Positions 30,641 to 41,003 of a DNA stretch of 64,000 nucleotides are shown one piece after another; the first letter of the stretch is position 1, and each line of letters starts with the position of its first letter. The notes under the pieces are model-generated. The model ran no database searches and was not told where the DNA came from. It saw only the letters and a program-made list of their open reading frames with translations. The DNA is from Tetramitus jugosus. Its lineage: Eukaryota; Heterolobosea; Eutetramitea; Acrasida; Vahlkampfiidae. A program made the position numbers and the translations under genes. Location: the NCBI GenBank assembly GCA_937625935.1, contig OW569387.1, positions 310,001 through 374,000 of the forward strand, given 5' to 3'.

Positions 30641-31574
30641 ATGAGTGTTTTCTTGGGACAACAACAACAACAAACACACTCTCCACCAGAATGGAAAACC
30701 TCCATCTACTCATCACTGGTTCACCGAAACCACACTGAAAATTCACACTTTTATTCCATTGTCAACGAATGTATGTACATACAGTGCACTGTCAAAAGCT
30801 AAGCTTTTTTTTTCAAATAGAAAAAAATTGTTTTTTTTGTTGACGTTCGTTGACTGACAACCACATTGAAGATCGATTGCTATTACAGGAGAATGCCACT
30901 CAAAAATCATCACTTCTCAAACTAAAGAGTGAAAATCGAACATTACTCAACAAGAATGTTCAATTGTCTGATCAAATCATGCTCAACAATAATAACAATA
31001 ACAATAATAATAGTTCTTCACTGTCGGACAATCTCATTTTCCATCAAAAAGTCAAACAACTCGAAGAAAAAATTGTTCAATTGCAAGAGGAACTCACAAG
31101 TTCACTAAAGGGCAAAGCAGAATCCATTCAACAACAATTGAACCTCAACAATGAAATCAAGGAACTCAATAAGCAACTCTCTATGCGAAAAGATGAATCA
31201 GAAGATGTTAAAAAACAATTGACTGAATCACAGAAAAAAATGGTTGAATTGGAACGTTCCATTGAGAGCAAGAATGGTGCAATTGAAGTTCTGAAAGGAG
31301 ATATTGTTGCGTTGAGAGAGGATTTGAGTGCGAGAGACGATCAAATGAACAAGCTAAAGGAAGAAAATCGACAAATGATTGATCGGGCCATTAGTGAGAA
31401 ACAAAAACAAGTGGACGCAATGAATCAAGTCAATGAACTGCACAGGACAGTTATGATTCAGAAACAACAGTTGGCTCTGTTGCAAGCCAAGTATCAAACT
31501 CAGAACAGTAGTGGTGGTGGTGGTGGTGGTGGTCATGACAATATTGCCTCTTCAAGTAGTGGAAGTAGTGGAAG

Positions 31575-31606
<32 letters not shown>

Positions 31607-32736
31607 TGATGACAATGGATGAATCGGAAGAAACACTCTTGTTTGCCAATCATTTGATGAATCAGAGCTCAGGTAGTAGTAGCTCTGGTGGTGGTGGTGG
31701 TAGAGGTTCGATGGGTGGTCGAAGTCATTCGAATGCTTCCTCGGACAGTGTCTCACTCACTCCACCAAAGCAAGTACTGTACAGAAAGATGACTGATTCA
31801 CAGATCAATGCCGTTGTCTTTTCATCAGATTCCATGATGATTGCTACGGCACACAATGACAAGACTGTGAAGCTGTGGAACTCGAGAACAGGTACGATTA
31901 CGACCACGTTGCACGGCAGTGCAGATGCAGTTGTCGCTGTGAGCATGTGCCCCAATCAGAGGTTGGTTGCAGGCAGCAGCACAGACAACATTTGTCGTAT
32001 ATGGAGCATGGCAACAGCACGTGTGCAATACTCGCTCACTGGTCACACGAAAAAGATTTATGCCACAGATTTTACAAATGACGGCAAGAGGTTGATCACT
32101 GGTAGTCACGATCGAACCATCAAGATTTGGGAACTGCAGTACGGTAACTGCGAAAAGACATTGTTGACATGCAAGAGCAGTGTCAATGATTTGGAGTGTA
32201 ACCCTGGAACACCCATTTTCATCTCTGGTCACTTTGATGCGTGTGCTCGATTGTGGGATCTGAGATCACCTTATACACTGGTCCACGAGTACAACACGAT
32301 ACACAAGCAACAAATTACATCGGTCAACTTCTCCAGGGACGGCAACACGTTGCTCACCAATGCACGAGACAATTTGCTGCAAGTGATTGATGTTCGTACG
32401 CACAAGATTCTGCACACACTGTCGCACGACGACTACAAGAACAATGTGAATCAAAATAAGGCTGTGATGAGTCCATGTGGTTCCTATGCCATTGCAGGCA
32501 CCAGTTCAACCAAGAATGTGTGTTACGTGTGGGACATTTCACCACGTTCTCTTGCCATGAGAATTGCTGCATCTTCTTCTTCTTCTTCGTTTGGAAAGTC
32601 AACACCAATAGTCGTACCAAAGGCTGTGGCACTCGACGGTGGACACAAGCAGGCCATCACTGGTTGTGCATGGTCACCAGATGGAGCTCAAATTGCCAGT
32701 GTTTCCATTGATAAGCAACTTGTCGTCTATCAATAA
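30641..32736 (+). CDS. ATG16: Autophagy protein ATG16 (ATG16L1-like, with WD40 domain)
   Basis: ATG16 binds ATG5-ATG12 and directs ATG8 lipidation at the phagophore. Exons 30641-30770 and 30872-32736 give 664 aa; the 101-bp intron (GTATGT donor, acceptor GAAG at the first AG after CTGAC) splits a Tyr codon. Exon 1 supplies the ATG5-binding-like helix PPEWKTSIYSSLVHRNHTEN with the conserved Trp. Residues about 45-215 form a coiled coil. A Ser/Gly/Asn linker follows, including a poly-Gly run. Seven WD40 repeats begin near 355: DKTVKLWNSRTG, STDNICRIWSMA, LITGSHDRTIKIWELQYGNC and FISGHFDACARLWDLRSP, the last two strongly ATG16L1-like. It is the metazoan/amoebal form, not the short yeast form. 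Confidence 0.85.
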
Positions 32737-32826
32737 GTTCTTTTTTATAATACCTGTATGATAAAACAAAAAACACACGAAGCTTAACTTATCATTGTGA
32801 AGATTTATTTATTCGATACTAAATGA

Positions 32827-33279
32827 TTACTCCATGTCATTCGATGACGATGTCAACAGATCAGTGACATACTTGGAGAGCAGAATGACATTCTTGTCAT
32901 TCTCAGCTCTCTTTTGCCAATAGGCTACACGTTCAGTCCATTGATCCACTTGCTTTTCAATAAATTGATCAATAAACGTCGACTGATCACTACTACTCTT
33001 GTTATTACTATTACTGTTATTATTGTTATTGTGAATGGGCATGGGAACATAGAAACTGAGACCAGCATGAACAAACATTTCTTCGTTATTGTCCGTTTTG
33101 GCTTCCAAGTGATAATTCTCTCCCATGTCGACCAACAAGTGATTCCGATGAGTCGATGGCTGTGACCGCATCGTTTTCACATGTGATGCCAATTGATTCC
33201 AATGATCGACTCTTGCTTGTGCACTGTCTCTCTGCATGAGACAATATTCCAAATCGGATTCCAATCCTCCTTCACCCAT
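32827..33279 (-). CDS. UXT-like prefoldin alpha-type subunit
   Basis: A 150-aa single-exon protein with the prefoldin alpha plan: an N-terminal helix (DLEYCLMQRDSAQARVDHWN), a beta hairpin region (LVDMGENYHLEAKTDNNEEM and VHAGLSFYVPMPIH), and a C-terminal helix (FIEKQVDQWTERVAYWQKRA). The segment V-D-(M/L)-G...(F/Y)-x-V/L-x-A followed by (V)-x-(A/L)-G-x-x-F-Y/F fits UXT (ART-27) better than PFDN5. An Asn/Ser run replaces the usual short loop after the hairpin. Such proteins act in prefoldin-like (URI/R2TP-linked) chaperone complexes. It converges with ATG16, 90 bp away. Confidence 0.65.
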   Translation of the reverse strand: MGEGGLESDLEYCLMQRDSAQARVDHWNQLASHVKTMRSQPSTHRNHLLVDMGENYHLEAKTDNNEEMFVHAGLSFYVPMPIHNNNNNSNSNNKSSSDQSTFIDQFIEKQVDQWTERVAYWQKRAENDKNVILLSKYVTDLLTSSSNDME

Positions 33280-33339
33280 TATTTTGTTTTTTTGTTGTTT
33301 GAAGATCTATGAAGAAATGCAAGTGGAGGAGTTTTATTG

Positions 33340-36300
33340 TTACTGCTCTTGTTGGTTTTGTTTGCCTGTCAAGGATTGATGAATCATTTCAATATCGTGA
33401 GAGTTCTTGCTCTGTCTGTTGTCGACTTCTAGGTCCAGCTCGTCAATGGTTTCAAAGTCTTGTGGAGGAAGATCGACAAAGGTTCCCGTCATGCTCGTGC
33501 CAGTGCTTTCATCGGATAGCTCCAGATCACCATTGTCTCTGTTTTTGGGGAAGAAGAAATCTCTGATGGAGAAACGTTTGGGATTTGAGCCAACGACTGG
33601 AGTTTGACTCGTATCAGAGGTTGTTCGAACAGCTCCACCAACCGTGTATTCTGCTTTGGTTCCAGTGAGAGCTGATGTTGAGGAGGTCTGCGTGGTGTGC
33701 ATCGTGTTCTGGGCAATAGTCTTTCTTCTGTCCGTTGTAAAGTAGTCTTCTGGACTCAGTATCTTGCCGCTAGTAGATGTAGTTTTCTCTGGTGAGTCAT
33801 AGCCAAAGATGATTCCGTTGTCGATGGGTTCGCTTGGAGGTGCGGACTCCCGTCTAACCAGACGCTTACCATTGTTTGGTTTTGTTGAAATGATGATGGA
33901 TGAAGCATTTTGAATCCGCTTCCCACCACCGCCTCTTAATGGTTTTACAATTTTTCTTTCTCTCCTTATTGGGTGAGGGCTGTCAGTGTACATGTCATCT
34001 TCACCGTACTCCACATGATCAAAATCATCATCACTATAATCGAAGGTGTGACTGGTGTTCACATCTCTGTGGAAAGTTGATTCAAACTCGTCTTCCATTC
34101 GTCTAATCACCTGGGTGAGCTTTTCAATCTCTAACTTCTGATTGTGAATTGTTTTGTTCTGGGTAGCTAGTTGTTCCTGATGTTTGTTTGCTTGCTCGTT
34201 GGTCTTGTTAATTAAATTCTTTAAATTTGTATCAAGGTTCGATATTCTATCATCCCGAATATTTAACTTGTTTTCCATTAGCTTGATTTGCAAATCCTTG
34301 TTATTTCTTTGTTGAGTAACGTCATGTAGTTGAGTTGTTGTTGCTTGAAGACTTCTCTGTAAGAATGCAATCTTGTCCAAATTCTTTTTGAGAGCAGAAC
34401 TGTCGAAGAGCTGGTTGTGCTTGTCCCTAGCTTCATCAAGAAGCATCTCCAATTCAACAACTTTGTCACATCGGTTAGTTAGATCATTCATCAACGAGAG
34501 AATTTGTTTCTCATAAGTTTCTCTCTCCATAGCCATCCTCATATTAATCTTTTGGAGTTCATCTAACAACAGGACTGTATCATGAGTTTCTGCATTTGCA
34601 CTTGCGTTGTTAGCTTTGATTCCAAAAGAAGCGGTTACATTTGTTAGGATTCTACTGAAGGTATTAGAAGAAGTTGCAGGAGATGATGTACTAGGCTCGA
34701 ACGATTTTTGGGTTTTGGAGCTTGCTGTTCGTTTCTCACTATCAATGTTCTGAGCAACTGATGAGGTATCTGTCTCTGAACTCTCATCATTATTCTGTTC
34801 AATCAAAGAGATTTCTTCTCCAGTGACATCGTTCTTTCTGTCATCATTCTCATTCCAATCAGTGGTACTCTCATTTTCTTCAGGTGCATCCAGGCACGAT
34901 AACTTGTCCTTGAGCGATGAGATGGCTAGGGACATCTTTGCTTTTCTCTTCTGAAGAATTGAGATATCTTCATCCTGGGTAGCAGCTTGCTGTTCCAAAC
35001 TCTCAACAAGTTCGTTATGAGCATTGCTCATCACTTCAATGAAATCTTCAAGCTTTCGAATCTCTTGAGCCTTTGGGATTCTGTCAAGCTCTTCGATTTG
35101 GTTTTTGAGATCTGATACTTGTTGTTTCAAAATGTTCAAGTCCTTATTGGCAGTTTCATTTCTTATCTCCAAGTTTTCGATCGTAAAGTCTTTCTCTGTC
35201 GATTCATATTCGATCTTTTCTAACGACATTTTGAGTTCAGCTACCTCATTGGTTTTCATAGAGTTCATTGTTCGAAGATCGTTCATATAGCTATTTAAAT
35301 CTCTTTCCACCTCTCGATAATATTCCATCTTTTCATCATATTCTTTGCTTAATTCGTTATATCGATTCTTAGCTTTCTCTTTCTCTTCATTCGCTTTCGC
35401 TAATTTATCTTTCTCTACTGCGATGTACTCTTCTAAGGATCGAATCTTTTCATCCAAATCTGGTCGACCCACTGGAGTTTCGGTCTTTTCATTTTCATTG
35501 ATCTTCTGTTTCTCTTCATCAGGTTCTTGTTGGGGCTCTACTTGGTCATTGATATCAATCTGCACCTTACCTCCGGTGTACTTCTTTAACTCTTTCTCTA
35601 ATGCCAGAATGTACTTGTTGTTCTGAGCAATTTCAATCTTCGCCTTTTCTAATAACCGAGTTAGTTCCTTGACGGATAATTCTCGGTTAACCTTTGGCTT
35701 ATTCTTAATGCTCTTTGCTCTGATACCAAACCGTAGAGTTGATAGTGTTTCAAAATCATTGTATGTACTCGAAGAGCAATTAATTATCAACGTTGTTCTA
35801 GAATTTCCTCCAAGCGAATCCTGTAATAGTCGAGTTAGTTTGGAGTCTCGATAGGGAATGAATTTGGATTTACCGTCAGTCAAAGCATTGATAACATTTC
35901 CGAGACACGAGAGAGACTTGTTAATGTTCTTTGCTTCTTCGAGCAGCTTACCAGCAGCACCTGTTTTCTTCACCTTTTCCGAGCCAGCCAAGTCGACAAG
36001 AAACAACTTTCCAGATTTCGATTCGAGAGATACTGTATTCTTTTGAGATACAGTAACAATTAAGATACTGTGACTGCGGGAAGACTCTTCGTTCATTCTT
36101 GTTGCAGATACGGTACGGTTCGCTGCTCCTTCTTTAATGAGTAGAAACACTTCGTCGGACGAGGTAACATATTCTTCAGTGGCTCCTTGCACATAAATAC
36201 CTCTCCCACTATCTCTATCCTCCTTGATTCTCAGATTCTGTTGGGTAGGGTCCAATAAATCTCGAATCTTCTCCAAATATATTTCCAGATAGGACACTTG

Positions 36301-37007
36301 AATAGTGAACTCAATAGCCGAGTCTGCACTGTCGACAGAAAAGAAAATGTTGTCAATGATACGGGGTATAATACCCTTCATTGTGGAGTCATCACAAAAT
36401 CCCTAAGATAAACCAACAAAGCGAGTATGAAGTTGTTAGTTTTCGTATGGTATCATTCTTGAATGGACTACTTGAATGGTACATACAGTGAGATTGTCAT
36501 TCGGACCCATCATTGTGAATCTGTTAGAATCAATAACATCAACAATAAAATATTAGTCAATGTTCTAAAGTGACAGGAAGAGTAATGAGTAGAGGAGTAG
36601 GAGAGTGAACCATACGTTTTGCCACTACCTGTTTGACCGTAGACAAACACGGTACCATTGTAGCCTTTAAATATATCATCTACAATCGGCTGGCCAACTC
36701 TGTCATACACCATCTTTTGATCGGAACTCATGCCGAACACGTGGTCAAACACAAAGGAGTGTTTTCCTTGCTTTGGCTGTTTACAAGTCATTCAATCCAA
36801 TTGACAGCATTTATATTCCAATGTTTGTTAGAATGGCAATCATTAAAAAACAGTGAGTAAAATGTGATTAGCAAGCTTACTTACGTTCTCTAGTTGAACT
36901 GTCTTTTCATCATCGTCAATCGAAAGGCATACAGCCCCACCAAGGGATAGCTCAAGCTTATTTTGCGGCCTAATTCGACAAACAACTTGAATGTTACTCT
37001 CTGCCAT
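33340..37007 (-). CDS. Kinesin-1-like heavy chain
   Basis: A plus-end microtubule motor. Exons on the minus strand: 36885-37007, 36616-36776, 36487-36520 and 33340-36402. They join in phase to 1126 aa; the introns are 108, 95 and 84 bp. The motor begins MAESNIQVVCRIRPQNKLE. The P-loop GYNGTVFVYGQTGSGKT is completed across the second intron (then FTMMGP). Switch I is NEESSRSHSI and switch II is LVDLAGSEK. The neck linker region reads AKSIKNKPKVNRELSVKELT and NKYILALEKELKKY, which resembles fungal conventional kinesin. Long coiled coils follow to about residue 800. A basic Gly/Arg patch and an acidic tail end the protein. The short exon of 34 nt is notable. I see no clear IAK autoinhibitory motif. 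Confidence 0.88.
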
Positions 37008-37225
37008 TTGTTTTAATCAGTCCACAAGACAATACTTGATATACAAGAGAATTTCGAAGCTTTGTTTGTTTCGCGCACATTGACCTCAACTCAAACAAAT
37101 AAAATTCCCCGGCGACTACAGCTTGTTGGCAAGCAAAGGAGAGGGTTTTGGCGCCTGTACAAGCTTCTAGTTCTCTATCAACATGTGGACTCATCAGAGA
37201 AGAGGCGCGATACTGGCTTAAATTG

Positions 37226-38801
37226 TCATTTCTTATCATGGTGAATTGTTTGTAGTATGGGAGGAAGTTTCGAATGAGCCTTCTTCTTCAGAACAACTAT
37301 CCTTTTGACAAGATTGTTCTCAATTTTTTGCTTGTACCAACCGATAATCATTCCCACGATCACTCCCAGTAGACCTATGCCGAACAATAAGTACACGCAC
37401 AGGAATGCTCGACCCGCTCTCGAGTTAACAACAAGCTCACCATATCCGATACTGCAGAAAAGAAACCTGATCAGTGTTGCCCACTTTAGAAGAAGAAAAA
37501 ATGAATTGGAGTAGTAATACATACGTCGACAAACTAACAAGAGAGAAGTATAATCCAATACCATAATTCCAGTTCTCAATGAGTGAGAGCACCATTGAAC
37601 CCAATAGGACAAAGCAGATGACAACCGAAACTTGGAGACTAATTTGGATGAAGTGACTAGCTGCGGCCTGGTTAATTCTGATTCGGACTTTGTGATGTCT
37701 CTGAAACCAAGATCTTACTGCATGCATTCCTCTATGTCTCGAGAAAGTCGTATACTCATCAGTGATTGATATTTGACCTGGTAAGTGACCTATGGGATGA
37801 TTATGAGGGATACGAACGTCCACTTGGTTATAATCGGCTCCAGTCTCCGAAGTTCTATCTGTACTCAAATAATTGGAGGAACTGCGCTCGCTCTCAGTAT
37901 AATGATGAACATCTGTTTGCACTCCATCATGATGGCCCATAACGAAATGATTAAAGATATTGAAGATATGAGACGTGATACACATGTACCTCTGACTGAC
38001 GAAAGCAATCCAACCCGTTAGTAATGGCACTCCGATGATAATGCATACCGAGTTGTACGCTCTAGATCCTGCTCTGCTGGGCGCAAACTCACCATAACCT
38101 ACTGTCGTTAGAGTGATTACGACTACGTACAGAGAGAGACCGTATCCCCAACCATGCTTACTCTCAATTGCCCACAGAGGAATCGCCATGAGAGCCAGAG
38201 TGGCACTTAGAGCCATACACGCCAGAATAAAGGTAAAAACATGTGTTCGAAGTTTTTTCAGAGATTCCTTTAAAGTTGGTCGCTGCTGTTCTCGTCGAAT
38301 AATTGTTGTCTTTGTCGGTGGGATTCCACTAACTCCTCCTTCTTCCATTTCCTCCTCCATTATGATCAACCGGTCTAATTCTCCTTCATTTTCTTTATTC
38401 TTCTCCTCTACGATGACTTCATTGTGAGATTGCTCTTGGAGAGCTCGAGTTGAGCGACGATGTTGCCACGTAGCTGCTATACTCTCTTGAGTGATTGGAT
38501 CCGGGATGCAATTCTTCAGTACATGAACATCTTCATCTGCAACAACGAAGCGTATCCAATTATTGTTGATCAGGGCATCAATCTCCAATGAAATATACGG
38601 CAGTTGTTGAATAATCCCTTCTTGCTTGTTGAAAGTGTGTACAGCTGTTGACAACACATTGGCATACTGTTGATGTGGTTGACTAGATAATAAATCTTGT
38701 GCAGGAAAACAATGGACATGCCAAAAAGGTTTTTTGATCCGTATTGTCATCGCATAGGGTTCCAAAAGAAAGAAATGATACTCTTGTGGGTTCTCGTTCA
38801 T
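37226..38801 (-). CDS. Two-pore-domain potassium channel, copy A
   Basis: Exons 37525-38801 and 37226-37451 (73-bp intron, GTATGT...CTGCAG, splitting a Thr codon) give 500 aa. A cytosolic N-terminal domain with LEIDALINNNWIRFVVADED precedes TM1 (FILACMALSATLALMAIPLW), pore 1 (TTVGYGEF) and TM2 (SVCIIIGVPLLTGWIAFVS). A cytosolic loop of about 130 residues follows, then TM3 (VVICFVLLGSMVLSLIENW), pore 2 (LSTIGYGEL, built across the intron) and TM4 (LLFGIGLLGVIVGMII) with a basic tail. Two GYG selectivity filters show K+ selectivity. No EF-hand is seen. Paralogue of the next gene (38910-40513), with the same intron site. Confidence 0.9.
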
Positions 38802-38909
38802 TGTTTGTTTTTTTACAATGTATTGAGATCAATTAATTATTCCGTCCGATTCAAAAAGGCAATTGTTGTTTTTGGATTGAGGTCTTCCCTCAGGGTTGTG
38901 GCAACATGT

Positions 38910-40513
38910 TCAGGGTTGTGTGACAACTTCTTTTTGAGACTCGTGCTTCTCTTTTTTTTCCTTTCTCAGAGCTCTCTTCGCTCGTCTCTTTTCGATCATC
39001 TTGGTGACATGTTTTTTGATCCTACTTTTGTAAAGGTCGAGACCCATTCCAATTATTACTGCCAGCAAGCCAATGCCAATTAATAAATAAAAGCATAAAA
39101 GGACTCGGCCTGCTCTTGTTGTCACGAGAACATCTCCATATCCGATTCTGCACAGTATTGAATGAGTTGTGTTCTCAAGGGAGATAAGAGTGAAAAACCA
39201 AAAACTTACGTTGATAAACTAATAAGTGAGAAGTACAATCCCTCTCCGAAGTTCCAACCTTCAATCCTTTTAAAAACGGCAGATCCGATTAGGACATAAG
39301 CAATAATGATGAATACTTGAAGGCAAATCTTGAACGATTCGCTGGTGAGTATTTTTTGTAATGTTTCCCTTACTCGACGATGCCTCTGAAACCAACTCCT
39401 CGCTCTGCCACTACTTTTGACTTGATTGGGTGTGTTGAGATCATTTGGGACTATGGGATTCCTGTTTCCACCACCAGGTACGTTATCTTCCATGGATAAT
39501 TGAGCCACATTGACATACACTGATGAATCATGGATATGGTTGTCACCCGGTTCATCTAGAGATGTGTTCGCACTTTGTTCGTTCGTGGGCCGAACATTAG
39601 GAGTGACGGCAGCGTTGTTGTTCGTGACTGCTTGAGCATCATCGCTCATTGGTTGGAGGGCCTTCTCCGTTCCGTAATCAATTTCTTCATGGTGATCCAA
39701 GAGTGCATGACAGAAAATGTTAAAGCTGTGAGTAGTGATGGAAATGTATTTGGTGCTCACCAAAGCCAACCACAGACCCAACAAGGGAACTCCAATCACA
39801 ATAATGATACAATCAAGTGCTCTGCCTCCCTGCTTCTTTGGAGTGTAGTCACCGTACCCAACTGTGCACAAAGTCACAACGATAAAATACACTGTCACAC
39901 CATATCCCCAACCTTCAGATTTCCCGATGGCCCACATGGGGATTGCCAATAAGAAAACTGCACATATAATCGCTATGTATCCAATAGCAACAATAATAAG
40001 ATCTCTATGGATACGGTCAAATGATTGCTCGAGCGTTGGCCTCTTTCCATCTAGTTCCATCTCGGACGCCAAGATTTCTTCCTCTTTTTGTTCCTCTTCT
40101 TCCAACTGTCTGGTTTTCTCGAGTTCACGATTCTGTTCAACTTCTTCAATGCTCTGTTGTGTTACTGGATCGGAAACAACACTCTTCAATTTCTGAATGT
40201 CTTCATCTGCAACGACGAAACGGATCCATTCTTGGTTGATCAGAGCTTCTATCTCCAAGAAAAAGTACAATTGTGGTGGTGGGGGTGGTGAATCATTCTC
40301 GAGTTGTTCCTGAAGTTTCTGTTGATAATCTGATGCGAGATAGATTGAAGAGTCTGATGTGTTGGCATACTGAAAACACTCTTGTGGTTCATCACCTTCG
40401 ACTTGACCCTTGGAATCAATGGGTTGTGGTATCGGAGATTTCATTCTGAGAGTAAGTTGATGGTGTTGAAGAAGATAATACTCGTATTCATGGTTAACCA
40501 ATTCGGAAGTCAT
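38910..40513 (-). CDS. Two-pore-domain potassium channel, copy B
   Basis: Exons 39210-40513 and 38910-39147 (62-bp intron, GTAAGT...GTGCAG) give 513 aa from MTSELVNHEYEYYLLQ. An in-frame ATG at 40585 would add 24 residues; 40513 is preferred because it follows an A/C-rich leader and lines up with copy A. The layout is the same as copy A: LEIEALINQEWIRFVVADED, TM1, pore 1 (CTVGYGDY), TM2, a loop of about 130 residues, TM3, pore 2 (LSTIGYGDV across the intron), TM4 and a strongly basic tail (KKHVTKMIEKRRAKRALRKE). The two copies lie head to tail, 108 bp apart, and form a tandem duplication that has diverged widely outside the membrane core. Confidence 0.9.
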
Positions 40514-40612
40514 AGTTGAGTGGTTGAGTGTATTGGTTTTGTTGCGAAAGCCATCACTAAAAAGTCGCTGAACTATTTCGGGCAACAGCTCAGTTCAGGA
40601 CAGGCAAAAGGT

Positions 40613-40716
40613 TGACGGAAGTGGGGTTCGAACCCACGCCCTTTCGGAACACGGATCTTAACTCAACCTGAGTGTATTCCTAAACGTGTCGCCTTAGACC
40701 TCTCGGCCATTCCGCC
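40613..40716 (-). tRNA. tRNA-Leu (anticodon UAG) with 24-nt intron
   Basis: Folds as a class II tRNA on the minus strand. Acceptor stem GGCGGAA pairs with TTCCGTC (one G-U), discriminator A. The D-arm has GCC/GGC. The anticodon stem ACACG/CGTGT encloses T-T-TAG-G before an intron at 40655-40678, placed after position 37 as in other eukaryotic tRNA genes. The long variable arm (TCCGAAAGGGC) is followed by the T-arm GTGGG-TTCGAAC-CCCAC. The UAG anticodon reads CUA/CUN leucine codons. The gene lies between the divergent starts of potassium channel copy B and the Crinkler/RHS-type gene. CCA is not encoded. Confidence 0.9.
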
Positions 40717-41003
40717 ATATAATGATAGAGATAGAGCAGAATTTGAAAAACTGCCTCCCAATCTGCGTCGAAGGCTGTGAAGGGTGTCTGGAAGCAACAG
40801 AGGGCTCTAACACAACCAGATCTAGTACAAGGACTTGTTGAACATGCTTAGGCAGAGAAATCAGGTTAGCGGAGAATGTTACTTCTGTGATCAATCCAAA
40901 GGTGCTCAATGAGCTTCGAGAGGTGGCGCTGTCATACTTCGCCGGGCCTTTCGCCTATTTAATTTCTTGTCAACAACGATAATTGTGTGTCAAACATATC
41001 AAC

